Notes: a model not told the origin generated them from the letters alone. DNA of 64,000 bases from Acidobacteriota bacterium (GCA_029263415.1 JAJCXN010000037.1:62001-126000); one strand, 5' to 3'; positions 8,452-18,500 are shown, numbered from the stretch's first letter. Translations and numbers: made by a program.

Positions 8452-10512
8452 GTGACGCTCAGACGTCGCCTTCATGGATCCAGTGTGGTTGCGGTAAGAG
8501 CCATGCTCGCGGGCACTGTCTTGTTGTTGGCAAGCGCGGTCTCATCCGAGACTGCAGCGGCGCAGGACCCTCAACGCTTTTCGATCTCGCAGGTGCGTCA
8601 GCTCAGCTCGTCGCCCCCATCAGCGCGCGCCTACCTCGACGTGGAGGACGCGGGCGGTCAAGCCGTCAGCGAGCTGGCATCGACCCGACTATCGGCATCG
8701 ATCGGTCGGTCGGCTGCGGCCATGAGTTCGCCGCGACCGTTCCGATCCACTGAGGAAGGCGTCGCGATCCTCTTTCTGGTGGACATTTCTCGGTCGCTGA
8801 GGAGTAGTCAGTTCCAGGACATCGTTGGTGCGATTGAAGCGTGGACCGAACGACTACGAACTCGCGATCGGGCTGCGTTGCTGTCCTTCGGCACGGCCAG
8901 TCAGTTGCTTGTCGACTGGACTGACGATTTTGATGAAGTGCGCTCTGCTTTGCAGAGCTTGGGGCCTACCGACGATCTCACGCTGTTGCATCAGGCGCTG
9001 GCAGACGCTCTCGAACTCGGCGACCGTAACGACGCGGGACTACCAAACCGCCGCGCAATCATCGTCCTCAGCGATGGTCGAGACGAAGGCAGTCAGCTTG
9101 CGCTAGAAGACATTCTGGCTTCGGTTCGAGTCAGCCCGACTCCGATCTACACCATAGGTTTCGTGCCGCCGCAGAGGACCGATCGCTCCCGTGATCTTGA
9201 TGTCTTGAAGCGTCTTGCGGGCAATTCAGGAGGGTCCTTCTTCGAGGCTACTGGCACCAACTTGGCTGATGCCTACGTTCAGATCGAGCACGCCATTGGT
9301 GAAGTCTGGGTTACTGATGTGACTTGCCTAGATTGCGCGGCAGACGGAAGCGACTATCGTTTGCAGATCAATCTGGAGACTCAATCACGAGTGCTCTCGA
9401 TGGGCACCCAACTGCGGCTCCTGCCGACCGTTGGAGTACCCGCGGTTGGACCGAAAACTCCCTCTGCGTCTCTGCCGATCGAGGAAGCGACCCCGACTGG
9501 CCGCCAGCCTGATCGCCCGCCTGATCGCCCGCCTGTCGGTGTCCGTAACCAGGAACGAGCCGGTGTGAGTTCGTGGCTGTTCTCGCCCAGGACGCTCTTG
9601 TTCTTCTGGCTACCGTTGCTGTTGGGTTTGAGTTTGCTGGTCGCTGCGTTGCTGCAATCGCGCTCGGAGAAACGTCGGCGAGGGCGCGACGATGGTTCTC
9701 GTTCGTCGCTTGAGTCCTTGATGCGCTCAGAGCGCTCGTTCGGTGCCAATCAGTTGTATGCCAATAGGGAAGACGAGCCAGACGCCAGTCCGCATGCAAC
9801 TCCAGCTGCCGACTCGTCCTCGTTCTCGATGAGCCTGCCAGCTGTGGCTGGTTCGGCAGGCGCGGATGTTGCTCTGGTTGATCGACCTGCTGATCGACCT
9901 GCTGATCCGCCTGTAGATTCACCTTCGGAGCCTTCAGTCGTAGCAGACTCAGCGAATCAAGTAGTGGTTACGCCGCTCGACTTCGGATTCGATGGTGAGC
10001 CGTCTCCGGTCCCGAGCTTGCTGCAGGATGAACAGGGAGGCGATTTCTTTGGAGGCTCGCTGGGAGAGTCCGATTCATCGCTCGGGGCAACCGAACCACA
10101 ATCGACCCCTGCTCAGTTCGGATCGGGCCAACTGCGCGCTGATCGGCTTGCTGAAGAGCGCGAGCAGCAAGGTGCTGGCTCGGTCCGAAGCCACTACGCG
10201 TTGGCGCCGCGAGTGGTCCGCTTCGTGGTTCTAAGAGGGCACAACAAGGGTAAACAGTTTCGTGCCTTGTTGCGCGAGACACTGGTGGTAGGCAGCCGCT
10301 CGACTGCTGGTTTGGTCATTGCCGGAGAGGTCAATGTTTGCCCCGAACAGTTCGAATTGGCCCAGGATGGGAGCGACATCTTGATTCGCAATCTTGATGA
10401 GAGTCGACCAACCTTGGTGAACGGTCATGAACTCGAACAACGTCACGTTCTGAAGAGCGGCGACTTGGTCGGCAATGGAGACGTCATCTTGAGGACCATT
10501 GTCGGTGACTAA
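8452..10512 (+). CDS. Membrane protein with external VWA domain and cytoplasmic FHA domain
   Basis: 686 residues from GTG (ATG at 8503 possible). Order: signal peptide MLAGTVLLLASAVSSETAAAQ; von Willebrand A domain about residues 103-280 with a complete MIDAS start, Asp111-Ile-Ser-Arg-Ser115, and IIVLSDGRDEG; a Pro/Asp/Arg linker; one membrane span about 382-400 (LFFWLPLLLGLSLLVAALL); a long low-complexity linker; and a C-terminal forkhead-associated domain about 583-686 (LVVGSRSTAGLVI, LVNGHELEQRHVLKSGDLV). VWA binds protein ligands through a metal; FHA binds phosphothreonine. Together they suggest transmembrane signalling or scaffolding. Both linkers are built from related 12-base tandem repeats. 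Starts 27 bases after the Tat protein, so likely co-transcribed. Confidence 0.85.
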   Translation: MTLRRRLHGSSVVAVRAMLAGTVLLLASAVSSETAAAQDPQRFSISQVRQLSSSPPSARAYLDVEDAGGQAVSELASTRLSASIGRSAAAMSSPRPFRSTEEGVAILFLVDISRSLRSSQFQDIVGAIEAWTERLRTRDRAALLSFGTASQLLVDWTDDFDEVRSALQSLGPTDDLTLLHQALADALELGDRNDAGLPNRRAIIVLSDGRDEGSQLALEDILASVRVSPTPIYTIGFVPPQRTDRSRDLDVLKRLAGNSGGSFFEATGTNLADAYVQIEHAIGEVWVTDVTCLDCAADGSDYRLQINLETQSRVLSMGTQLRLLPTVGVPAVGPKTPSASLPIEEATPTGRQPDRPPDRPPVGVRNQERAGVSSWLFSPRTLLFFWLPLLLGLSLLVAALLQSRSEKRRRGRDDGSRSSLESLMRSERSFGANQLYANREDEPDASPHATPAADSSSFSMSLPAVAGSAGADVALVDRPADRPADPPVDSPSEPSVVADSANQVVVTPLDFGFDGEPSPVPSLLQDEQGGDFFGGSLGESDSSLGATEPQSTPAQFGSGQLRADRLAEEREQQGAGSVRSHYALAPRVVRFVVLRGHNKGKQFRALLRETLVVGSRSTAGLVIAGEVNVCPEQFELAQDGSDILIRNLDESRPTLVNGHELEQRHVLKSGDLVGNGDVILRTIVGD
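9507..9535 (+). repeat. 12-base tandem repeat in the pre-membrane linker
   Basis: Two perfect copies of GCCTGATCGCCC followed by a five-base partial copy. Encodes the PDRPPDRPP linker before the membrane span of the VWA-FHA protein. Confidence 0.9.
9879..9913 (+). repeat. 12-base tandem repeat in the post-membrane linker
   Basis: Two perfect copies of TGATCGACCTGC and a third degenerate copy, encoding DRPADRPADPP. The unit differs by only two bases from a rotation of the 9507 repeat on the other side of the membrane span. Confidence 0.9.
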
Positions 10513-10612
10513 GGCTAACCGGCGGCTGGTCGGCTGGATCGAGCCCACCCTAAGCAAGGTGCCAGCGCAGATACCCGCTTCAGTCGGTCCAACCAACGGA
10601 GCCGGCGAAGTG

Positions 10613-11998
10613 CTATTCGCCGACGGTCTTGCCGATGGCAATCAGGTGTTTGCGTGCGCGAAAGAGGATTGTGTTGCTGGCAATGGCCGGGGTCGACATG
10701 AAGGTTTCCCCGAGCTCGTTAAGTGCGACCTCTTGGAACTCGCGGGCGGCCTTGATCACATACACATCACCGTCCTCGCTGCCAAAGAAGACGTGCTGGC
10801 CGTCGGAGACAGGGGAGCCGGAGAATCCCGATTTGCCGCCGCCTAGGCGATGCTGGAACAGCCGCTCTCCGGTAGCTGCGTCGTAGGCTGAAAGCACGCC
10901 ATTGTCGTAGCAGAAGTAGGCGACACCGTTGACTACGATCGGCGTCTGCATGTAGTTGCCGGCCTTCTCGTGTTCCCAGGCGATGGCCTCGGTTCCTTGG
11001 ATGTCGCCAGTTGCGCTCAGATGAATCGCTCTGATCGGGCGGCTCGGACCGTGGGCGCTGGTGAGCAGCGCTAGATGACCAGCGATGATCGGCGTGGGCA
11101 CGGGGATGTCGCCGCCGCCCTCGATCCTCCAGAGTTCTTTGCCGGTGGTGAAGTCGTATCCCCCCGTGTGCTTCCAGCCGTTGATCAGGATCTGCTCTGT
11201 GCCCTCCTGACCCGGTTGATCGCCCGTCGGCCGAGGCGCGATCGTGGGCGTGCTCCAGGTTGGAACTTCCTCGCGGTCGGTGCGCCAAATCTCGGCGCCG
11301 GTGTCAACGTTGAGCGCGGTCAGGAACGATTGACCTTGAACGTCAGCTTGAACGATCACTCGATCGCGGTGGATCACCGGCGAGCTTGCGAACCCCCATT
11401 GGGCGGACTTAACTACGTGATATCCAGTGTCGAGGACCCCGAAGTCCTTCTTCCACTTCAAGTTGCCATCGAAGTCGTAGGCGTAGAGGCCTTCGGACGC
11501 GAACATTGCAATCACCGTGGTGCCGTCGGTGGATGGGCTCGAGTTGGCGTGTGAGGCCTTGGTGTGTCGTTTGATCTTGGGCACACCCTGGTAGGCAAGT
11601 TTGTCCCAGAGCAGCTCGCCATCGCTGAGTCGAAAGCACAGGACCCTGAATGCGATCTCCCCTTCATCATTCACCGGGGCGATGTCGCCGTAGAGGCCGA
11701 CCCTGAGTTTGGCCTCGCCCTCTATGCGCACGGCGGTGGTGACGAAGACCCGATCGCCCCACACCACCGGGCTCGAGTGTGCCAAGCCCGGGATCTCGAT
11801 CGACCAGCGGACGTTCTCTCCGGTCTCCACATTCCATGTGGTGGGCAAGTGAGCCTTTGCCACGCCGGTGGCCGACGGCCCGCGGTAAGAAGCCCACTGT
11901 GGCTGGTCCTCATTGGTTGGTGGTGCGCTGGCGGCAAACGACGGTGCGATAAGGCACAGCGCAAGAAGAGCAGCGGTGATCGAGGGTGTGGTGTGCAT
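10613..11998 (-). CDS. Secreted PQQ-like beta-propeller protein
   Basis: 461 residues with a signal peptide (ALLALCLIAPSFAASA). The start of the mature part, QWASYRGPSATGVAKAHLPTTW, is the signature of secreted eight-bladed propellers related to BamB and quinoprotein dehydrogenases; blades repeat as ALNVDTGAEIWRTD, SAYDAATGERLFQH and VYVIKAAREFQEVAL. No haem motif or clear quinone-binding active site is recognised, so a structural or scaffolding role is as likely as an enzyme. It is convergent with the VWA-FHA gene and divergent from the F420-type oxidoreductase. A second, different propeller gene lies at 20915. Confidence 0.83.
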   Translation of the reverse strand: MHTTPSITAALLALCLIAPSFAASAPPTNEDQPQWASYRGPSATGVAKAHLPTTWNVETGENVRWSIEIPGLAHSSPVVWGDRVFVTTAVRIEGEAKLRVGLYGDIAPVNDEGEIAFRVLCFRLSDGELLWDKLAYQGVPKIKRHTKASHANSSPSTDGTTVIAMFASEGLYAYDFDGNLKWKKDFGVLDTGYHVVKSAQWGFASSPVIHRDRVIVQADVQGQSFLTALNVDTGAEIWRTDREEVPTWSTPTIAPRPTGDQPGQEGTEQILINGWKHTGGYDFTTGKELWRIEGGGDIPVPTPIIAGHLALLTSAHGPSRPIRAIHLSATGDIQGTEAIAWEHEKAGNYMQTPIVVNGVAYFCYDNGVLSAYDAATGERLFQHRLGGGKSGFSGSPVSDGQHVFFGSEDGDVYVIKAAREFQEVALNELGETFMSTPAIASNTILFRARKHLIAIGKTVGE

Positions 11999-12109
11999 GT
12001 GCGGGTTCCTAAGGGAGGGATTGGCTCGAGGTTGCCGGGTCTGTCATCGACATGTGCTTGTCTTACGCAGTCTAATCCGAGCAGTTCACCTCTTGGATAC
12101 ACTGCGCTC

Positions 12110-12949
12110 ATGAAGATCGGCATATTCAACTTTCCTACGACCTACTCCATGCGCCTCGATGAGATCGCAGTGGAGGCAGAACAGCGCGGCTTCGAGTCAC
12201 TCTGGGTGCCCGAACATACGCACATTCCCGCCAGCCGGAAGACCCCATTCCCCGCAGGTGGAGATCTCCCCAAGCACTACTGGCATACCTTCGATCCTTT
12301 CGTAGGGTTGGCTTACGCTGCGGCCAAGACCGACACTATTAAGCTTGCGACCGGCATTTGCCTGGTGATCGAGCGCGACACCATCACCACTGCTAAAGCG
12401 GTTGCGACTCTCGACGAGCTGTCTCAAGGTCGTGTCCTGTTCGGCGTGGGTGGTGGCTGGAATCGCGAGGAGATGGAGCATCACGGCACCGACTACGACA
12501 CCCGGTTCCAACGTCTCGAAGAAGAGATCCAAGCCCTGCGTGCGATCTGGACCGAAGACGAGCCCGAGTTCCATGGCGAACACGTCAACTTCGACAAGAT
12601 CTGGTCGTATCCCAAGCCAATTCAGAAGCCGCATCCACCGATCATTGTCGGCGGCGGCAGTCGCCACACTCGACGTCGAGTGGTGGACCTCGCCGACGGG
12701 TGGATGCCAATCGAGGTGACCGTTGATTCGGTGCTCAAGGGGGTCGAGGACCTCTGGCGTCGCGCGGAGGAACAACTGCGGGATCGTTCGACGCTTGAGA
12801 TCTCGGTCTTCGGTGCCCGGCCCAAAGCCGAGAATCTTGCTCGCTATGAGGCAGCCGGAGTGGAGCGCGTCATTTTCGGACTTCCCAATGAGGGACGTGA
12901 TGTGTTGCTCCCAATGCTCGACAAACTGATGGGCTTCGTCGCCGAGTAG
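12110..12949 (+). CDS. LLM-class F420-dependent oxidoreductase (Rv2161c-like)
   Basis: 279 residues from the ATG at 12110. A luciferase-like TIM barrel: it begins MKIGIFNFPTTYSM, has the cofactor-side GFESLWVPEHTHIP, IKLATGICLV, GRVLFGVGGGWNREEMEHHG and PPIIVGGGS segments typical of the family of putative F420-dependent oxidoreductases. The reaction is probably hydride transfer or flavin-type monooxygenation on an unknown substrate; F420 versus FMN cannot be told from sequence. The open frame extends upstream to 11564 but overlaps the divergent propeller gene and carries no family sequence. It stands alone and is followed by a 13-base tandem repeat. Confidence 0.88.
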   Translation: MKIGIFNFPTTYSMRLDEIAVEAEQRGFESLWVPEHTHIPASRKTPFPAGGDLPKHYWHTFDPFVGLAYAAAKTDTIKLATGICLVIERDTITTAKAVATLDELSQGRVLFGVGGGWNREEMEHHGTDYDTRFQRLEEEIQALRAIWTEDEPEFHGEHVNFDKIWSYPKPIQKPHPPIIVGGGSRHTRRRVVDLADGWMPIEVTVDSVLKGVEDLWRRAEEQLRDRSTLEISVFGARPKAENLARYEAAGVERVIFGLPNEGRDVLLPMLDKLMGFVAE

Positions 12950-12964
12950 GCCGCTCCGGGCCCT

Positions 12965-13050
12965 CCCAGTCTCTCGGCCCAGTCTCTCGGCCCAGTCTCT
13001 CGGCTCAGCTTCTTTGCCCAGTCTTCTTTGCTCAGCTGTCTTGGCTCAGC
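12965..13050. repeat. 13-14 base intergenic tandem repeat
   Basis: Three perfect copies of CCCAGTCTCTCGG (12965-13003) followed by about three decaying 13-14 base copies. It fills most of the gap between two convergent genes. It has no palindromic unit and no long uninterrupted hairpin. Confidence 0.9.
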
Positions 13051-13088
13051 CTCCTGACGGCGTCAACACAGAGGATGTCTTGGTCATC

Positions 13089-14804
13089 CTAGAGGCCCAG
13101 CACCTCGGTGCCTTGTTCGAACACGATGTCGATGGGGATGCCCGCGTCGGCGACTCGGTCGAGATCGCTCTGTAGCTGTTCGCCGACCACCGCGTAGCGC
13201 TCAAAGAACGCGTTGGCGGCTTGGTAGTCGCCGTCGCCCTGAAGCTTCAGGATCGCGCCTGCAAGCTCATTTGATGCGGCGCGGGTGGCGTCAAAGTCGA
13301 CCCGGTAGGTGCCATCTTCCTCGCTCCTCGAGAAGGCGCCCGCTTCCAAGAAGTAGTTGAACCGCACAAGGTTGGCGGTGCCGTGAGCTGAGGCGCTGCC
13401 GAAGCGGATGGAACGGAAGATCGATGCGACAAAGGTGACCATGTTGTCGCGAATGTCTGCGCCGTCACCGAGTTCGCCGCGCTGCTCGAGTTGAGTTTCC
13501 ATGAACAGACCGAGCACGTCGGCCTTGCCTTCTTCGAGTGCTGAAGCCCGCTCTTGCATGGCGTGGCGCACGGTGCCGTTGCCGGTGATGGTGTTCTTGA
13601 TGCCGAGGCCGTGAGCGACCTCATGGAACATGGTGTTGGCGAAGAACGCGTCAAAGGTGATGTGGGATCGTTGGTCTTCTGAGATCAACAACCCACCCAT
13701 AGGTACCAGGATCTTGTCGAACTTGGCGCGCACGGTGTTCTTGAGCTGCAAACGACGTGTGCCGTACTCAAGCTGAACGCGCTCGTCGTTGGGCAGGTTG
13801 ATTGCGATTGTCTTCGAGCCGGAGTTGCACTCGCCGGCGTAGTAGAGGACGTCATAGGCGTTGAGCTGAGAGTCGGCGCCAGGAGTTTCTTGGCGATACT
13901 CGGCAGGCACTGGTAGGTTCTGTTGCAGTTCCGGGAGCAGAGCCGCGTAACGCTCAAGGCGCTGACTCCATTCGACGTCTTTGATCAAGACGTAGGCCTC
14001 AGCGCCTGCTTTGTAGCCGAAGAGTTTGTCTTCGTAGGTCTCAATCGGGCCGATCACAACGTCCAGCACATTGTCGCGCATGTCCATCCAGGCGAGGTCA
14101 GATGCGTAGTAGTCGTCCGAGAGGAGGGCATCGGCACGCAGCGATAGGTAATTTGCTAAGCCTTCGTCCTCAGCAAGTTCGGCCGCTTCGCGCAATTTGG
14201 CAGCGGCGAGTTGGAAGTGCTCGGCGAATGCGACACTGTACGGAATGGTAGTGAGCGAACCATCGTCAGCGCGGCGGACCAGGGTGTAGAGGCTGGTCAG
14301 TGCGGCGGCCCGCTCGGTGTCGCCAGCGGCTTCTGCTGCCGCCACGGCTGCAGTCAACTCTTCCTTGCTGATGTCCTCAGGGTAGAGATTGGCACCGGCT
14401 GGCTTGTCGCCGACGCCCGCAATGAAGGCTGCGTCGCCATCGAGACGATCCCAAGGGCCGTAGTTAATCTCAGCGAAGCCGAGCTCTGCGCCTTCGAGAC
14501 CGCCTAGCAGCGCGTCACGGTCGCCGTAGGACTGTTGCCAGAACACAGCGTCCATCTCTTTCGCAGCGTCGATCAGCAGCGGGATCATCTTGCGATGCGC
14601 GTCGCTCAGCTGGGTGTCTGTTACCAGCTGCACAGTCGTGTATTGCGCCAGTCGGTCGGCCGCCGTTGTTGGAGCGTCGTCCGTGAGTTGCTCGTCGACG
14701 CTGGCAGTACAGGCGAGCAGGGTTGCGGCGAATGGCAAAAGCAGCAGCGCGCCGCTCCGCTTCAGTGTGCCGCTCCGCTTCAGTGTGGAGGTGGTGATCT
14801 TCAT
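13089..14804 (-). CDS. Zinc peptidase-like lipoprotein of the dipeptidyl-peptidase III (M49) type
   Basis: 571 residues from the ATG at 14804, which has AGGA ten bases upstream; the open frame runs on to 14858. A signal LLLLPFAATLLAC ends in a lipobox, so it is probably a lipoprotein. About residue 393 it has HEVAHG, and thirty residues on EEGKAD, i.e. a HExxH plus EExxAD arrangement like that of bacterial DPP III-like proteins, where two His and one Glu bind zinc. Classical DPP III has HExxGH, so this belongs to the HExxH subgroup. Likely a peptidase at the periplasmic face; the substrate is unknown. The signal peptide holds an 18-base tandem duplication. Confidence 0.8.
   Translation of the reverse strand: MKITTSTLKRSGTLKRSGALLLLPFAATLLACTASVDEQLTDDAPTTAADRLAQYTTVQLVTDTQLSDAHRKMIPLLIDAAKEMDAVFWQQSYGDRDALLGGLEGAELGFAEINYGPWDRLDGDAAFIAGVGDKPAGANLYPEDISKEELTAAVAAAEAAGDTERAAALTSLYTLVRRADDGSLTTIPYSVAFAEHFQLAAAKLREAAELAEDEGLANYLSLRADALLSDDYYASDLAWMDMRDNVLDVVIGPIETYEDKLFGYKAGAEAYVLIKDVEWSQRLERYAALLPELQQNLPVPAEYRQETPGADSQLNAYDVLYYAGECNSGSKTIAINLPNDERVQLEYGTRRLQLKNTVRAKFDKILVPMGGLLISEDQRSHITFDAFFANTMFHEVAHGLGIKNTITGNGTVRHAMQERASALEEGKADVLGLFMETQLEQRGELGDGADIRDNMVTFVASIFRSIRFGSASAHGTANLVRFNYFLEAGAFSRSEEDGTYRVDFDATRAASNELAGAILKLQGDGDYQAANAFFERYAVVGEQLQSDLDRVADAGIPIDIVFEQGTEVLGL
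14751..14786 (-). repeat. 18-base tandem duplication in a signal-peptide region
   Basis: Two perfect copies of GCCGCTCCGCTTCAGTGT. They encode the repeated LKRSG(T/A) n-region of the M49-like lipoprotein signal peptide. Confidence 0.92.
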
Positions 14805-14936
14805 GAGTTGGGATCCTGCGGTTGGAAGATGATTTGTATCGGTCGGTTGATGTGGCAATCTACCAACTCTTGTCGGAAGAAATGGACCCAGCGGACCCTA
14901 GTTGAAAGGGTCGACTGGTTTGAGGGCACACTGAAG

Positions 14937-15485
14937 ATGACTGATTTGATCGAACTCAGGGACGCGGTGTCGGCGGATGTGTCTCGCATCGTGGACCTCA
15001 ACGAGGAAGCGTTGCCGACGGTCAACTCGGTACCCGCGGAATTTTTTCGTGGCTTTCTCGATGGCCGACCGAGGGAGACTGCAGGTGCGGCAATTTTTCG
15101 GGTCGCCGTTGATCAGGTCTCGGATGAGGCCGTCGGATTTCTTTTAGCGTTGAGGCCTGGCGAGGCGTATGACAGCGTCAACTATCGCTGGTTCAGTGCG
15201 CGCTATTCACACTTCCTGTATGTTGATCGCATCGTGATCGGCCCTGAAGCGCAGGGAAAGGGCTTGGGTCCTCTGATGTATCGGGATTTGGTCCAGGCCG
15301 GAGAACGACTGGAGACCCCGCCGCAGCGGATCTGCTGCGAGGTCAACCTGCGCCCTCGCAATGAACAGTCGCTGCGCTTTCACCAGCGGTTTGGTTTCAA
15401 GCCGCAAGGGTCCCACGAGACCGAAGGCGGCAAGAAATTCGTTAGCCTGCTGACGTATTCGATGCCACCAGTCCAACCGTCCTAG
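14937..15485 (+). CDS. GNAT-family acetyltransferase
   Basis: 182 residues from the ATG at 14937. The acetyl-CoA binding motif A appears as LYVDRIVIGPEAQGKGLGPLMY (V..I.V.P..QGKGLG), and the C-terminal NEQSLRFHQRFGFKPQGS is the usual motif B helix-strand. The N-terminus IELRDAVSADVSRIVDLNEEA is typical for the fold. It transfers an acetyl group from acetyl-CoA to an amine or protein; the acceptor is unknown. The open frame begins much further upstream at 14535 but that part overlaps the divergent lipoprotein gene. It lies 38 bases before the amidohydrolase gene on the same strand. Confidence 0.85.
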   Translation: MTDLIELRDAVSADVSRIVDLNEEALPTVNSVPAEFFRGFLDGRPRETAGAAIFRVAVDQVSDEAVGFLLALRPGEAYDSVNYRWFSARYSHFLYVDRIVIGPEAQGKGLGPLMYRDLVQAGERLETPPQRICCEVNLRPRNEQSLRFHQRFGFKPQGSHETEGGKKFVSLLTYSMPPVQPS

Positions 15486-15522
15486 CGTTGTCCCTTTCCT
15501 AGATTCCCCCTTTCGTCTAACT

Positions 15523-18500
15523 GTGCCAACGGCTCAGCTTCGAGCGACCGCCGTTGGTTCGAGGAGTTCCCGCTTGTACCATCAACAGCCGCCTTCGTTT
15601 CCTTCACTCCTAACACGGCTACAAGCAGGCGGGTCCGTCGTTGCCTGCCTGCTCGTGGCTGGCCTCGTCATTTCGGCTACTGATGTGGCTGAGGCTCAAG
15701 GCCGTCGCGCACGCAAGGCTCAGGCGAAGGCCGAAGCCGAAGCGGCGAAGAAGAGCGAAAGCTCAGAGTCCTGGGATGTAGCCAGTTCTCCGGGGCCGTC
15801 GAAGACGGTGACGGTGGACACAACCGAAGGCACTTGGATGAACCTCGACGTGTCGCCTGACGGCACGCAGATCGTGTTCGACCTGTTGGGAGATTTGTTT
15901 TTGCTGCCGATCGAGGGTGGGGAAGCCGAAGCGCTAACCGAGGGCTCGGTCTGGGACATGCAGCCGCGGTTTTCTCCAGATGGCACCGAAGTCGCCTTTA
16001 CCTCTGATCGCGCGGGCGGCGACAATATTTGGGTCATCAACCTGGATGATCGCAGCACTCGGCAAGTCTCCAAGGAGAGCTTCCGACTACCGAACCATCC
16101 GGCATGGAGTCCTGATGGGCGGTTCATTGCCGCCCGTAAGCACTTTAGTTCACGGCGGTCGTTGGGCTCCGGCGAGATCTGGTTGTGGCACGAGAGCGGC
16201 GAAGGCTCAGGGCTCAAACTCAACGACAAACCCAACGAACAGAAGGACTTGGGCGAACCCGCTTTCTCGCCGGATGGTCGCTATATCTACTTCAGCCAAG
16301 ACACCACTCCGGGTGGAGTATTCCAGTACAGCAAGGACTCAAACGGTCAGATCTACCAGGTCCGGCGAATCGATCGACTGACCGGCGAAATCGAAACCGT
16401 CGTCTCAGGAGCGGGCGGCGCCGTGGCGCCGACACCGTCGCCAGACGGACGGTCGCTTGCGTTCGTGCGTCGGGTGCGCGGCGCCAGCACGCTCTTAGTG
16501 CGGGATCTCGAGAGTGGCCGCACGACTCAACTGTTCGATGGCCTCGATCGGGACATGCAGGAAATCTGGGCGATCCACGGGGTCTATTCGAACTACTCGT
16601 GGACTCCAGATTCGACTGCAATCGTGTTCTGGGCAGGCGGCAAGATTCATCGACTGGAAGTCGATTCGAAGGCAGTGGCTGAAATCCCATTTCATGTCAT
16701 TCAACACCACCAGCTCAAGGATGCGCTGCGCTTTCCCGTGGACGTTGTACCCGACGGTGATGCGCCGACCTTTCACACCAAGATGTTGCGCTGGACCCAA
16801 GTCACGCCCAACGGCGACGCCGTCGTCTTTCAAACACTCGGTAAGTTGTGGGTACGCTCGATTGCCACCACGGCTGACGGTGAGCGCAGTCTTGGACAGC
16901 CGCGCAGGTTGACCAACGATGCAAGCGACCGCATCGAGTTGTTCCCGAGGGTCTCGCGCGACGGGTTGAGGGTGGTCTACGCTACTTGGGACGATGAGGA
17001 ACTGGGCTCAGTTCAAATCGTCGAACTGCGCTCCGGCACCGAAACAGGCGGTGCCCCGCCCACCACTATCGTCGATGCGCCTGGCCACTACTTCGAACCG
17101 GCAATCTCCCCAAATGGAGAAGCGGTGGTGTTCCGACGCGGCGGCGGCGGCTACCTGCGCAATGAGCTCTACTCGAATGATCAAGGCCTTTACCGAGTCT
17201 GGATCGAGCCTTCGAGCGGCAAGCCTAGAGGTGGCGCGCCGGTACGTCTGGGCGGTGGATCGCAGCCGCACTTTGGTGCTGGCTCAGATCGTTTCTATTA
17301 CCAGAGTCGGGCCGATCGGAAGCTTGTGCTCGAGAGCCGGTCGCTCTCTCAAGCTGCCTCTGCCGATCCGCGGGCGGTGGACGTGAGGCGTCATGCGACC
17401 AGCGAGAACGCCACCGAGTTTCGCGTTTCCCCAGACGGTGAGACCTTGGCCTATACCGAGCGATTCAATGCGCGCATTGTTCCGTTCGTTGATGCCGGCG
17501 AACCAGTGGCGTTGTCCGATTCCGTTGGCTCGGTGCCGTTTCGCACCGTGAGCCGTGATGCCGGGGACTACCTGCATTGGTCGGGCGATGGCACCAAGCT
17601 CTATTGGAGTACGGGGCCGGAACTGTTCGAGGCGATCGTTGCGGAAGCTTTCGAAGCCGCTTCTAAGGATTTCGAGCCCGCGACGGTCGGCATTGATGTT
17701 GGCTTCGCTCATCCTTTCGCCGTGCCCGACAGCACCATCGTGTTCCTCAACGCCACCATACTCACCATGACGCAGGGCGAGAACGCTGTGTCTGGCGCCG
17801 ACCAAAACGGGGTCATCTCGGATGGGACTGTGGTGGTGAGGAACAATCGCATTGTGGCGGTGGGACCCGCTCACACCACCGCGGTTCCTGCTGGCGCCAC
17901 CGAGATTGATGCCAAAGGCAAGGTGCTCATGCCTGGACTGATCGACGCGCATTTTCACGGGCCGCAGGGCACCTCCGAGATTCAACCGCAGACCAACTGG
18001 GAGGACTACGCGGCGCTAGCCTTCGGTGTGACCACTGTGCACGATCCGTCGAACGACACCAGCACGTTCTTTTCGGCCAGCGAGCTGCAGAAGGCGGGAC
18101 TCATCGTCGCACCGCGCTTGTTCAGCACGGGCACAATTCTTTATGGCGCCGCCGGAGCGGCGAAAGCTGTTGTGGACAGTGCCGAGGATGCTCGTTCACA
18201 CCTTCGCCGGATGAAGGCAGTCGGCGCATTTAGCGTCAAGAGTTACAACCAGCCTCGACGTAACCAGCGTCAGCAAATCGTGGCGGCGGCGCGCGAGCTC
18301 GAGATGATGGTGGTGAACGAGGGTGGCGCGTTGTTCCAACACAACATGACCATGGTCATGGACGGTCACACCGGGATTGAACACTCGCTCTCCCTCGGAG
18401 CGATCTACGATGACGTAAAGCAGTACTGGGGTCACAGCGACGTCGGGATCACGCCGACGTTGGTGGTTGCTTTTGGTGGCATCGAAGGCGAGCGCTACTG

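Noticed and set aside
11564-12109. Upstream extension of the F420-type oxidoreductase frame
   Set aside because: It overlaps the propeller gene in antisense, and conserved sequence begins exactly at the ATG at 12110.
12965-13050. CRISPR-like array
   Set aside because: The 13-base units are directly adjacent with no spacers, and no cas genes are seen.
14535-14936. Upstream extension of the GNAT frame
   Set aside because: Antisense to the M49-like lipoprotein gene; family sequence starts at 14937.
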